Positions 9,041-21,100 of a stretch of DNA of 64,000 bases are shown here, one piece after another; the first letter of the stretch is position 1; the number at the start of each line of letters is the position of its first letter. Source of the DNA: a bacterium (lineage in GTDB: Bacteria; Zhuqueibacterota; Zhuqueibacteria; Zhuqueibacterales; Zhuqueibacteraceae); the NCBI GenBank assembly GCA_023150945.1, contig JAKLJX010000016.1:62001-126000 (forward strand), read 5' to 3'. The position numbers were made by a program, and so were the translations under genes. The notes beneath the pieces are model-generated. The model made no database searches and was not told where the DNA came from. It saw only the letters and a program-made list of their open reading frames with translations.

Positions 9041-10720
9041 CTACTGCAACACCATCAGACTCGTGCGCCACTCGCCCTCGGCCGCAGCCACGACGATCAC
9101 ATACCTGCCCGCCGGCAAACGGTGCCACGCCAGCGGCACCTGATTACTTCCCGCCTGTCCCCAAGCAGCCGCGCGCGTCACCGTCCGGCCGAGCAGATCC
9201 AGCATGCGAATCTCCACCGGGCCGGCACGGCGCAGCGAGAAGGAAAGCCGCACTTGCTGCCGCGCGGGATTCGGATGTGCCTGCACTGCATAGTGGCGGG
9301 GCGGCGAGGCCCGCGGCGATTGCACGGCGCTGCTCGGGCCGGTGCGCACCAGGCGAATGGCGTCCACGCACACATAAGCAGGCGAAGCCGTACCGGCCGC
9401 CTGGTCCGTCACCACCAATGAGTCTCCCGCCGCCAGCTCGAATTCCCCCAGCACATTCCACTTTCCCTGCGTGGTCAAATCGCTTTGGTCCACCCGCACC
9501 AGCGAGCTGTCGCCATTGTGAAAAATGAAAAACGGCGTATTGGTGGCGCGATTGCTCGCCGGCACCCACCAGGCCGCGGCTTCATACTCGCTCGCGGTCA
9601 GATTGCCGAAGCGAAACACTGCACGGTCCTGACCGGCACCAACTTGGTTCAAGCGCGCTTTGGTAGCGCCGTAGAACGGCGTATTGGCGCTTTCGAACCA
9701 GGCGCCGCGCTCGCGATAGCAGCAGGAATCACCGGTGTCGAAATAAAGAGTCTCGCCCGGAATCGGCGGCTCGCCTTTCTTGGGCGCGAGCACGAGTGCG
9801 GACGCCACCTCGCGCGGCGTGCCATCGGAAGGCCGGTTGATCAGCGTCTGCCCCACCACCAGCGTCGAAGAGCCGCCGCCATCGAGATTCACCGCCTCGA
9901 CCGCGCCGAGCGCCAGCATGAACTGCGCCAATTCGGTCAACGAGGCGCCGCGACTCGCGACTTGGCGGCCATCCACCACCAGCAGCAACAACAGGCCGCC
10001 GGCCGTGTAACCTACTGCCGTGCGAGGATTCTGGTCTCCGATGTTGCCGATGCCGGAGCCGAAGAAGACTTCCTCCTCCCAGGTGATGCGCACGCTGCCA
10101 TTGTGAATCAATACCGGCCCGCCGCCAATGGCATTCCACAGCGGCCAAGGCGCGCCCTCTGCCGGAAAAGTCGCGCTCGGCTGCGGCTGGGGCTGACCTT
10201 GTTTGTTGGGACTCGGATCCGGGTAGGCAAAAGTGACGCCGGCCACGTCATAGATCCACGCCACATCCGGCGTGCCGTCCCGGAGCAGGCCGAACGCCGA
10301 ACGCGTGGGATAGAAGGTCACGCCACTGCGATTCAACGCGCCGATGTTGGGCGCAAGCACGACACCCTTGTCAGCGACCATGCTGAAGGACGCGGTGGTG
10401 CTGCCGCTGCTGCCGAAATAGCCGCCGTTGATCGCGATCCACGACTTGGCGCCGGCGGCAAACTGCGGAACGGTTTCCTTGCCATCGCTCTCATCGGAAA
10501 GCAGGGCTTGCGCCTGCCAGGTGGTGTCGCGCAAATCGGCGCTCACATACCAGGCGTGAATTGGAACGGCGCTGTTGCTGGCTTCACAGACGCGTAGGCT
10601 GGCCGGCAGGTTGGCGTTGAGGTCCGCACGCGGAGTCCAGTTCAAGGTGATTTGCGCCGGCGCAGCACCAGCCAGCAGGATGACCAGGGAAAGCAGGGGA
10701 AACACTCGGCGGGATGACAT
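9041..10720 (-). CDS. Secreted phosphodiester glycosidase (NAGPA) with golvesin-like and C-terminal sorting domains
   Basis: 559 residues from the ATG at 10720 with AGGAG upstream. A signal peptide (RRVFPLLSLVILLAGAAPAQ) comes first. The NAGPA domain spans about residues 70-320: INGGYFGSSG, NPRTAVGYT, VDGRQVASRG and VNLDGGGSSTLVV are its conserved blocks. Residues about 335-460 resemble a golvesin/xly-type domain (FDTGDSCCYRERGAWF, AAWWVPASNRATNTPFFIF). The last 80 form a T9SS type A-like sorting domain (HPNPARQQVRLSFSL, MLDLLGRTV). It probably removes a glycosyl group from phosphodiester-linked sugars at the cell surface. It is downstream of the toxin-antitoxin and LamG genes on the same strand. 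Confidence 0.85.
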   Translation of the reverse strand: MSSRRVFPLLSLVILLAGAAPAQITLNWTPRADLNANLPASLRVCEASNSAVPIHAWYVSADLRDTTWQAQALLSDESDGKETVPQFAAGAKSWIAINGGYFGSSGSTTASFSMVADKGVVLAPNIGALNRSGVTFYPTRSAFGLLRDGTPDVAWIYDVAGVTFAYPDPSPNKQGQPQPQPSATFPAEGAPWPLWNAIGGGPVLIHNGSVRITWEEEVFFGSGIGNIGDQNPRTAVGYTAGGLLLLLVVDGRQVASRGASLTELAQFMLALGAVEAVNLDGGGSSTLVVGQTLINRPSDGTPREVASALVLAPKKGEPPIPGETLYFDTGDSCCYRERGAWFESANTPFYGATKARLNQVGAGQDRAVFRFGNLTASEYEAAAWWVPASNRATNTPFFIFHNGDSSLVRVDQSDLTTQGKWNVLGEFELAAGDSLVVTDQAAGTASPAYVCVDAIRLVRTGPSSAVQSPRASPPRHYAVQAHPNPARQQVRLSFSLRRAGPVEIRMLDLLGRTVTRAAAWGQAGSNQVPLAWHRLPAGRYVIVVAAAEGEWRTSLMVLQ

Positions 10721-10778
10721 GATGATCTCCTCACAGATCGCAGTGACACACACAAAGTCTACGATTCACATTAAAGAT

Positions 10779-11178
10779 TCAATCAAGTCGCAAGCGTTCG
10801 CCGGCGAACCGCAGACCGGCTTGCGCCAGCCGGCGGCGGTGTTGCCCGCCGGGCGGCAGCATAACCTTGCCCGAAGCCACCCAGATAAATTCGCGCGGCA
10901 ATTCAGCGAGGGCGGGGGCGGCCGCACGCAGCCAGTCTCGTAACCACTCCCGTTTCTTGAGCACTTCATCGAGGTGAGAGTGTGAGGCGGGGTGAACTTC
11001 AATCCATTTCACCTCGTCACGACCGTCTTGCAAATGGATGCCAACCGCATAGTCCCAGAGCGGGGCATTGCGATGCGCCATCAGCAGCGCCTGCTCGAGC
11101 GCGAGGCTGCCGGCAAGCATGCGCGAGTTGCGGCAGCGAGTTCTCTCACGATCTCTTTTGGCCAGCGCCTGCAATCCT
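10779..11178 (-). pseudogene. Uncharacterised gene whose 5' end has been replaced by a LamG-gene fragment
   Basis: A 180-residue frame (10779-11321) is a chimera. Its first 50 residues copy the LamG module of the giant gene (repeat at 11179-11312). From 11178 it switches to unrelated sequence: ALAKRDRERTRCRNSRMLAG, DYAVGIHLQDGRDEVKWIEVH, VLKKREWLRDWL and REFIWVASGKVMLPP. The second part looks like a genuine conserved protein of about 130 residues. The pattern of hydrophobic strand plus KWIEVH might suggest a nuclease-like fold, but I cannot name it. No start codon with a ribosome site is visible at its own 5' end, so it is probably truncated. Confidence 0.5.
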
Positions 11179-11312
11179 TTGTTCAAGCGCACACCGTTCT
11201 CGTCGGTGTTGGTGGTGCGCAAGCGAACTTGCCAGCGGTCTTCATGCAACTGTCCCAGCGTGAAATTGCGGCGGCCTTGATCCGCCGAAAGCGTGACGAT
11301 GCGGCCGGGACT
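11179..11312 (-). repeat. Direct repeat copy B of a LamG-coding segment
   Basis: 134 bases that match 12450-12583, inside the giant LamG gene, with two mismatches and the same orientation. Weaker similarity continues to about 11340, where a TAA closes the fragment. The HEPN/nucleotidyltransferase pair lies between the two copies. Confidence 0.95.
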
Positions 11313-11351
11313 GCGGTCCACCGGAATGCTGGTGGCGGGTTAAAACAATCA

Positions 11352-11696
11352 TCACGACAAGACTTCATTCGTAATGGGAATCGCTTCATTTTCGACGATT
11401 TCTTCCCAAAAAGCCGAGAGCTCACGCTGTTGTACTTCTTGCGGAGTGAAGCCATACGCCTGCACCGGCTCGGGAACTTTGCGCCGCGCCAACCCCAAGA
11501 TCTGCAGGCGTTCCAACAAGTTTTTGCCGGCAAAGCTGTCCGATAAAACGATAATATCGATATCACTGTCGGCGTGCGCCTCTTTCCTGGCATGCGATCC
11601 ATAAAGCAGAATTTGCTGAACCTGCACACCATTTTCTTTCAGCGCGCGAACATAGTTACTCACAGCATGGCGATACGAGGATGGGCTTTGAGCCAT
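11352..11696 (-). CDS. MNT-type nucleotidyltransferase antitoxin (pairs with HEPN)
   Basis: 114 residues from the ATG at 11696 with AGAGG upstream; it overlaps the HEPN gene by 37 bases. It contains the minimal nucleotidyltransferase signature ILLYGSHARKEAHADSD followed by IDIIV, that is, G-S then D-x-D. The family modifies its HEPN partner (AMPylation has been shown for MntA) and so neutralises it. The C-terminal helix pair EVQQRELSAFWEEIVENE is usual for the group. The gene order HEPN then MNT is the reverse of the pair at 23.0-23.7 kb. Confidence 0.85.
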   Translation of the reverse strand: MAQSPSSYRHAVSNYVRALKENGVQVQQILLYGSHARKEAHADSDIDIIVLSDSFAGKNLLERLQILGLARRKVPEPVQAYGFTPQEVQQRELSAFWEEIVENEAIPITNEVLS

Positions 11697-12070
11697 TGCA
11701 AAACCTCTTCGGTTTCTTGTAGAACTTTCGCGGCATAGTCGTTGGTATAAACTGTCAAGCTTTGCTGTAAATCCTCTGGATAACGAGTCGGGATACTGGC
11801 TTGATTAAGCTCCAAAACGATGCGGTTCAAATCTTCCGGGATTATTAACCCGGCGCGATCAGCCAATCGAACCAAATCATGAATTTTTGGAGGAAACTTA
11901 TCCTCATGAAGCTCGACATGGGCTTTGAGCGCCTTTTCAAGGGTTAGATGACACATGAACACGACATACAGATAACGGCCGGTTTTCAGCATGTGCTTTG
12001 CCGTATCCAAGTCATAATCTGCGCCGGCAATCCAATTGCGAATGGATTTTACTCGTTTTTCACGATCCAT
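11660..12070 (-). CDS. HEPN domain toxin partner
   Basis: 136 residues from the ATG at 12070 (MDREKRVKSIRNWIAGADYD); the longer frame to 12139 lacks a ribosome site. It shows the HEPN helical pattern: WIAGADYDLDTAKHMLKTG, YLYVVFMCHLTLEKALKAH, then KIHDLVRLADRAGL and a RYPEDLQ segment. In the family these are RNases or substrates of an MNT antitoxin. I see no clear R-x4-6-H catalytic motif, so RNase activity is not assured. It lies 91 bases downstream of the giant LamG gene on the same strand and is translationally overlapped with MNT. Confidence 0.82.
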   Translation of the reverse strand: MDREKRVKSIRNWIAGADYDLDTAKHMLKTGRYLYVVFMCHLTLEKALKAHVELHEDKFPPKIHDLVRLADRAGLIIPEDLNRIVLELNQASIPTRYPEDLQQSLTVYTNDYAAKVLQETEEVLQWLKAHPRIAML

Positions 12071-12160
12071 CTTTGATTCTTCATGAGTTGTTTTGCAGCA
12101 GAACGCCGTGAAAATAATCCTAATTTTCACGATAGTCAAGGCGGTAAACCTGCTTGAGTC

Positions 12161-15100
12161 TCACACCCCCGCCTCGAAATTCTTCTTCACCTCCGCCGCG
12201 GTCAGCGCGCGGCTGTAAATCGCGATCAACTGCAACTCGCCGAGCCACGGCCGGTCCAGCGACAACTCGTTGGCGAGCGCGAGCTCGAAATCGTCCCAGT
12301 TGCTGAAATCGCCGGTGAGGCGCGGCCGCGTGCTGGGCGCGGGATCGACGGCGTTGAGATAGAATCGAATCGTACCCGTGGTGCGGCGCGTGTAGACCAC
12401 GTGACACAATTCCGGCACGAGATCGATGTCTTGATAAGCCGGCTGGCCGTTGTTCAAGCGCACACCGTTCTCGTCGGTGTTGGTGGTGCGCAAGCGAACT
12501 TGCCAGCGATCTTCATGCAACTGTCCCAGCGTGAAATTGCGGCGGCCTTGATCCGCCGAAAGCGTGACAATGCGGCCGGGACTTTGATTATCGGGAATGC
12601 TCGCTGCGCGCTTGATCCAGGCCTCAATCGTGATTTCATTCGCGGATTTCAACGCATTGATCAAGCGCATCGCCGGACCATTGGATTTGATGATCGTGGG
12701 TTGAACAATGCGCAGCCCTTTGTTCAGCCATTGCAGCGGTTGACTGTTGTTGCCGATCTGCTGCAGGCGCAAATCCAACGGTGCGCCGGCGCCAGCCACG
12801 TCGTGAATGACGCTGCCGCTGCCTTCATCAAACAAATACAACGCCTGCAAGCCCTCAGTCACGCGCGGCGAAGGCAGGACTTCGACATTCACTTCAGCGC
12901 TGACCGGCGGCGCTTGCGGATAATCCTTGGCCAGCAATTGCAAAACATAATTGCCCGGTTGCGAGAATCTCGCGGTAGTGTAGGCCGAGCTGACATTGCT
13001 GAATTGCACGGAACCCGGGCCGCTCACTTTCGACCACGCGGCGGTGACCCGTCCGGGAGGATCAGGGAAGCCGTCATCGCTGATCGTGCCCTCCAATTCC
13101 GCGACCGCCGGCAGTGTGATCTGCACCTCCGGTCCGGCATCAACCTCGGGCGCGGCATTTGCCGTGAGTTGTACCTGCACTTCGCTCTGCAAATTGAAAT
13201 GCGCGCCGCTGATGGCGACGGTGAGCTTCAGCACGTAGACGCCGCTTTTCGAAAAACTCGCGGTGGTACTGAGCAAATTCGCGTCAGCGAATGCCACGTC
13301 GCCGGGGCCGCTGACTTTCGACCATTGCCGCGTGATCGCGCCCTCGGGATCCGCGAGACCCGATTCGATGATTTCACCGTTGAGAGTTGCCGCATCAGGC
13401 AAATTGACAATTGCTTCGGCGCCGGCGCGAATATTCGGCGCTTGATTCACGAAAATCGTCGCCGCGGCGGTTGACATTTGATGGCCGTTGTGCACCGACA
13501 ATTGCAGAACATACTTGCCAAAAACCGTGAAGTTGACGTACGTGCTCAATGCCTGCGGATTCGCGAACACGGCTTGTCCCGGACCTTCGAGTTGCGACCA
13601 ATTCACCGAGATGTTCTTCGGCAGGGCCGGATCACCCAGGCCGTCGTGCGTGATCACACCGTTGAGTTCCGCCACTGCCGTGGGCAACGCGAGCCACTGC
13701 GTTGAGCCGGCATGGAGACTCGGCGCTTTATTGACGACAATCCGCAGCTCGTCGCTGGCGGAAAGTTGTTCATCCGAAGCCGTAAGGCGCAAAACGAAGA
13801 CGCCGCTGTCTTCGAAGTTGGCTTGCGTGTTCAGCGCATCGGGATTCTCAAAAACAACATTCGTCACCCCGCTCACCTGCGTCCACTTCACGCTGATTTG
13901 CTCGGGCATCAAACGATCATCCAACAAAAAGCCTTGCAGTGTCGCGGCACTGGGCAGGTCGAGAGTTTGATCGCCGCCGGCAAAAACAATCGGCGGCAGA
14001 TTCGTGTCCGCGCCGAATTCGAAATTCTGCTGCACCTCCTCGGCGCTGAGGGCGCGATTATAAATCGCAACGAGATGATACTCGCCGGACCAGGCGCGAT
14101 CATATCCCGCGTTTTCACCGACTTCATTGCCCAACGCCAGGCGGTGTGTGCTGACCCAATTCGAAAACGCGCCAGGCAGACTGCGCTGCGCAACTTCTTC
14201 ACCATTCACGAACAAGCGCAACACACCCGAGGCCGTGCGCGTGATCACCACGTGCATGAGAGAATCGGGCATTACCGCGCCGCCGGCCAGCGCTTTGTCG
14301 CCGGCGTTTTGATTGGTGGTGTCGGTGCGCACCGCGGCATAAAATTGCTTGCCGCGTTGTCCCAAAGTGAAATTGCGAATGGCAGGCCCGCCGGAGAATG
14401 TCACAATGCGCGCCAATCCCGCTTGATCTTCTATCGCGGGTTTGAGCCACGTTTCGAGTGTCAATTCATTTGAAGATCGCAACGCGTTGAACAAGCGCGT
14501 CGGCGGCTGCGCGGTTTCCAAAATCGTTGGCTCTGCCAGCGCGAGGCCGCCTTCGACCCAAGTCACGCCGCTTTCGGGAAGCGCGAACGGCAACGGCGGA
14601 TCGAGTGCGGCAATGTCGCGCACCGATTCGCCGCTGCCTTCTTTAAAAACGTGCAGCGTTTGCAGGCCTGGCGTGACGCGGCCGGCCACGGAAATCACGA
14701 CATCATCACTCGCGGTGAAAAAGCCGTTATTCGCCGTGAGGCGCAGCAAATACGGCCCACTTTTCGTGAACGTGGCGGTGGTGGCCAGAGCGTTTTGATT
14801 CGCAAACGTCACCTCGCCCGGCCCGCTTTCCACCGACCAAAGATACGTGAGCGTGCCACTCGCTTCCTCGCCCAGCCCGGAATCCAACAATGCACCCTGC
14901 AAAGTGGCCGTGTCGCGCAAGCGAATCATTTTATCAGCGCCCGCCGAAACCTGCGGTTCGCTGTTGACGACGACAATGAGATCATCGCTCGCCGCAAACA
15001 GCCCGTCATTCATCGTGAGGCGCAAAACATATTTGCCGCGACTGGTGAAATGCGCATTGGTGACCAGGCTGTTGGCATCATCGAATGTGACTTCGGCAGG

Positions 15101-18100
15101 CCCGCTAACCTTGCTCCACACGATCAATAAATTCTCCAGCGGCTGCTGGCTGTTGATCAATGTGCCTTGCAACTCCAGCGCGCTGTTGATCGCAATCGTC
15201 TGCGGGTTATCCGGGCCGGCATCGACTTCCGGCAGCAATGGCGCGCCACCATCGACAAAATCACCTTCGCCGCTGCCGAGCAGCAACGTGTCTTCGGTAA
15301 TGCCGAAGTACAAACTCATGTATTGAATAATGGCCTCGGTGTGCGGCTGCAATTCGGGATGGTACGTCTTGATGGTCTCGCGAATCGCGCGCGAGAATTC
15401 CGCAAAATTCGTGAGCTTGTTGGCCACGAACGGTTCGAGCAGCTTGATCAACTCATAATTGCTTTCGATATCGAGCGCCTTGAGCGCGCTTTCCAGCGGC
15501 GGCGCGGTCGGGTCGCTAAAATCCGGCAGAATGCGGCTCACGAACGTGACGCGGTGCATCACGCGCCAGCACGGCGGTTTCTTGCCGGATTGTTGCGCCT
15601 CGCGCAGCGCGGCGGCGTTGGGGTCATCGCTTTGCGCGATCCAAATCGGATCCACGACTTTGTTGAAGAACGCGTCGAAATTTTCGGGCTTGGGCTCGAG
15701 ATAAAACGTCATGAAGCGATACGCATTGACTTTGCCCGGCCATCTTTTGGGTTTGGGATTGTTGGGATCGCTGTTGTCCATCACGATCTCGCCCTCGGGC
15801 GTGCGGAAATAAATGTTGCGTTCCACGCCGCTCAACTCGGCGTTGACGCCGAAGGTGTTTTCCGATTCTTCACTCTTGGTCACAGTGAGATTGATGTGGC
15901 CGCCGAACATTGCCTGCACTTCGAACTTGGCCGCGACTTTGAAGATCGTCGTTTCTATCGACAAGCGCCCGCCGGCCTGGCCTTTGAAAGAATACGATCC
16001 TCCCATGGTTTCCTGCAAAACATCGAAAGTCTCCTGGGTCTCGGCAAACATGCCGCCATCCGAAGTCCACACATAGGTGTTGACGAGATTGCGTTTTTCG
16101 ATTTTGGGGAGATTGTTAAGAATTTTGCCCTCCGCCAAATCCTTGCTCGAAAAATGTAACGCGTCTTGCCGCCGGCCTTTCGCGCCCGCGTCCCATTGCT
16201 CGTAAAACGCGCGCAGCGCTTCCTCTTCGCGTTGAATGCGATTCTTCAACGCATAGGCCTCGATCGGTTTGAAATAACTGCTGTCGGGACTGTAGGTGAG
16301 CGCGTTGGGATAATCGACGTCAGGATCGAAACCGACTTTGCCGTCGAGCGTGCCCTGTTTGGTATAATGCGGATTGATGGGAAATGAAATAATGTTCCAA
16401 TCTTTGGGAATGTCGGGATTGGGCCGCATTTGGTACGATACCAGCGCGTTGTTGTGCGCCAGCCGCAGCGCAAACACATCCGCGGTTTCGGATTGCACCA
16501 GCGCGAAGCCGACGTTATCCGGCACGTAACGCCGTCCCACTTTGGGATAGGGATATCGAATGTTATTGATGTTCTCCACGATGCCGCGCAATTCGAGCTT
16601 GCTGGTTTTCGTCGTGGTTTTGCCGCGACCGATACTGGCATCCTGCAGCCAGCCCAGGCTGTGCTCGAACGTGGCCTTGATGCCGCCGGTGATGTCAGCC
16701 TCCACCACCTCGGTGAGTACGATGGGAAACGCCAGAGCCACCGGCGTACTCACAAACTCCTGCGTGCCGCCGCCGAATTCCGCCGCCAATTCGACGTTCA
16801 TGTCGAAGCCGCGGTCGCGCTCGGCGGAATATGTGAATGTGGTTTTCTGCGCGTCGGTAATCTCGATCGCGGTGGCGCCGTCATAATCCGTGAATTCCTT
16901 CAACACATAATCGAAGAAGGTGAGATTCTCACTCGGCGCCGGCGGCGGGCCTTCGATGAAGCCGATCATTTCGGGATCGAATTGCACCTGGCCGATCCAT
17001 TCCGTCACCAGATTGCCGACTTTGAAGCCGGTGATCAAATGCCATTGCCCGTTGCGCACCAGCGCATAGCAGCGTTTGAGCACGCCGATGAGATTGCCTT
17101 CGACGTCGTACTGCAAATCGCCGTATTCCTGCGCCGCGGGCCGGCTTTGCAAAATGCCGTTGAAGGGCGTGCGCAATCCCGCCAGCGCGCTACGCACTTG
17201 CGGCGCATCTTCGTTGATCGGCGCAGTGGAAAACACATACAGCGTGTCGCGCAAAGTCAGATCATTGCCGCGAAACGAATGATCCGTGAGTTGCCCGGGC
17301 TTTTCCGCATCAAAGGTGTAATACGCGATCAACTCTTCCTTCTCGCCGAGCAGGCGGGTGAAGAGATTATCCTGCACTTGTTCCTGCGTGCGCGGCATGC
17401 GCCAGATGCGCACTTCCTCCATCTCGCCCTGGAAGAAATTCTGCACCGTGCTGTTGCCGAGCGCGCCCAGCGTGAATTGATCTTTATCCACCGGAAAGCC
17501 GCTCGCGTTTTTGAATTCCGTGGCCACGGTTTCGCCGTTGCGATACAGCGTCAAGCGTGAGGCATTGAATTCGGGATTCTTGATCCATTCAATATTGCCC
17601 TTGAAACGCGCATGATTGCTGCTTTTGGAATCAAAGCCGATGTTGCCCTGATTTTCTTCGAAGCGCCACCAGGAAACCAGGCCTTTTTCGTTGCCTTTGA
17701 GATCGACGCCAATATTTTCCGGATCGCGCGCCAAATTCCAAATGCGCACTTCGCTGATCACGCCTTTGAAGCGGCCTTCGATGAAACCCGGCAGAAACGC
17801 GCGCCCGATTTCGAACGGGCTGCTGCTGCTGCCAATCTCGGGGCCTTCATATTTTCCCGCGCCGCACGCCACCATCGCGCCGGCGTCATTCTTTTTGTAA
17901 AATGTGATGTCGTGCCACTGGTCGACTTTCGTGCCGGTGAGATTGCCGCTGCCGTCGCGCTGTTCAGTGGTCACGACTTGCTGCTTGCGCGTCACCGCGA
18001 GGCGCGTGAAATAGCCGCGCCGGAACGCATTGGCCTCCGAGGTGAAGACGTGATTGCCGTTCTCCACATCTTCAAAAGCAAACACAATTCGGTTGCTGTC

Positions 18101-21100
18101 ATCAGCGTAAAGCGTGCAGGGCGAATTATCTTCCGTGCCGTCGTCAATTTTACCCTTGCTGAGAATGCCCAGCGGATTTTGATTCGCCGCTTGCAGAAAT
18201 ACTTCAATAGTCATATCCCCAGCGATATCGAGCGTGCTGTCTGCGCCGCAATCGAGATAAGAAGAGCCGTCAAAGCGCAAAGCATACGATTGATTATAAG
18301 CTGCGGCGAGATGCGTCCAACTGCCCGCGGCAAACGGCTCTTTTGCTTGCACGAATAATTCGCCGGCGCCGGCGTATGCGGCATAGCCCGGCAACGGCGA
18401 AACCGCAAGCTGCGGATTGCCGTTTTTCGTGCTTTCATGATTGTGACGCGAATAATCGCGCGCATAACCCGCTTCAAAATGCCAGTAGCCGACGAGATCG
18501 GTTTCATTGCCGCCAAGCTGGCGATTCATGTCCGCCTGAATTTCGGCTTGCATGCGTCCGCGCTTCCAAATGCGGACGTCATCGATTTCACCTTTGAACA
18601 GCCGCTCTGGCACGCCGCCGCGGCTGCCGATGGCCCAATCCGCCGGCACCGGCAGCGCGCCGGTGTTCTCGTTTTGCGAGGCGACTTCCACGCCGTTGCG
18701 AAAAAGCCGCCATGCGCTGCCGTCATAAACGCCGGCAAGATGAACCCAATTCAAGCCGGTGCGATCCGCTGCCGGCATTTCAAATGCCACGAGATGATTT
18801 GCGCCATTCCAGGAACCGGCTTCATAGTAGAATTTGCCGTCGCGCTGCAGAATGCGCAAGAATACTTCGGCGTTGGGATTGTTGGCGTAGCCGTGCGCAA
18901 CAATGTTTTGAATCGTGTGGCTGCTTTCAATCGTGGGTTTGATCCAGGCCTCGATCGTGATCGCGCCCGCGAAATTCAAGGCTTCGTGATTAGCAATGCT
19001 GACGTAGTCATTCACCCCGTCAAAGCGCAGCGCGGATCTCAACTCGCGCCGTTCCAAGCCCAGGGCATAGCGCGAACTCGCCGAACGATGTTGAATGATC
19101 TGGCCGCGATTCTCGATCACCTGCGGCCGCACCCAGGCTTCGAGCGTCACATCCCCGTCGGCCGCGAATTTTTTCAGATCGGTTTGACTGGTGGAATTCA
19201 GATGCGCATAACTTTTTGCGCCGTCAAACGCCAGCGTGTGGCCGGGCGCTGCCGCAGTCCACAAGCATGAAATCGTATTGCCGCTGGCCAGCTCTTGATC
19301 GATTTGCACCTCGCCGGCTGCACTCAACGCGCCCGACAAAATCAGCAGCGAGCCGTTGCTCAAATCGCTGGGAATCTTGTTGGCGCTGGCGTGCTGGCCG
19401 TAATCATATTCAATAAAAAAGACCGGCACTTCCTCGCTCGGCGCGCTGGTGGCTGTGCTTTGCACGAAAATCGTGGTCGCGCCTTTGGCGGCGTTTTCCA
19501 AAACCGTCATGCGCAAATCGCCGGCGCGCAGCGTCATGCCTTTTTCCAACGCACGTCGGCTGCCAGCAGAAATATCCACAGCCTCAATGCGGCCTTCATT
19601 CACCACAATCGCGCCCGAGCCGAGATAGGCGCGCTCATTCGCCAAACCGTTCAGCACTTTCGCGAAGCGCTCGGGATTGCGCGGCACGTGCCGCCAGGTC
19701 TCGACGATTTGATTGCCGTTTTTATCTGCCGGACCCGTAATGATCGCCGTGCAGGTGGCATCGTCGGCGCCAGCGAGAACGTTGATCTTGAGCTGATCCA
19801 TCTCCGGCTCAGTGGAACGCGCGACGCACAGCAGGCACTCGCTGCCGCGTTCATCGACGAGACGATATTGCGGCCGCTGCGTAAGCGTGTTGTAATAGGT
19901 GACGAAGAATTGATCATCCGTGCCGCGAAAATACAGCGCGAGCTTGCCGGTAGCGCTGTCGAACAGCAGCGGCGCTTCATTCGTCCACGCGAATTCCAGC
20001 AAGCCGCCGGTGAGGCTCAAGCCGAGGGGATCAGTGAACACCAGGGCCATGGGCGCGGCGACACCTTCGTTGAGCGACACGCGCAGCTTGTCCAAATCGG
20101 TTTGCTTGCTGGTGAGCAGCGCTTCCTTCTCACGGCGCTGCCGCATCTTGTCCTGGCGTGTGGTGCTAAGGTTCGTGCGTTCATCGCGCAAGACCTGTGT
20201 TGCCGTTGCCACCGCATTTTCTGCGGCAATACGCGCCTGCGTGGCGGCGTTGAGCGTTTGATTGAAACTCGAATTGATTTGAATATCGAGACTCGAGATG
20301 ATATCGTTCCAATCGTTGCCGACGTAGCTGGTGTCCGAGGTAAACGTTCTCGATTTGCCGCCGCGATTGGCATGTTCGTACACTTTCGCTTGCAGCGCTT
20401 CCGACATTCTGATCGAAGAAATGATGTCATTGAAGCCGCGTTCGCGCAAATCGGTGTAGCCCACGAAGCCGCCGCCGAATTGCCCGCCGTTGCGGCCGTA
20501 GGAAATCACCCGTCCGCGAAAACTGCTGTGTTCGTACAGCCAAACCCGGCCGTTGGTCAGCTCTCTTTGCAGGTTTTGCTCGCGGCTGCGCGCTTGCGCC
20601 AGAGCCGCACGCTTGTCTTGCAGATCTTGAATCTTATCATTGATGCGCGCGCGTTCGCCAAAGCGAATGTCGGTGACGCGGCGGTTGCCGGTGTTGTTGA
20701 TTGCTTCATTCACAATATCGATCACACCGTTAAGCACGTCGATTTCATCGGTGAAATTGACAATGTCGTTGCGCAGACCCAGCACTTCCTGCTCGGCGGT
20801 GCTGACTTCGTTGAGCAGCTCGTCGATGGTTTTGCCGCCGAGCGAGGGCCGCGCAATCACCGGCAATTCCAAATTGTCGGGCGTTTGCGCCAGGCGGCCG
20901 GTGTTGGCCACGCCGAAATCGAGCGCCGCGATTTCTTTGTTCACGCCGCCGCTGCTTTGCGTGGCCAGGGTCAACATCACACGCGCGCTGTGTTTGAGCG
21001 GCTTTTCTTTGCCGTCGTAACCGCCGGCGGTTTTTTCCTGGTGATAATACAACAGCGCCGCCGGCCCGGAGGCAGGCTCGCGATTCGCAATGCGAAAACT

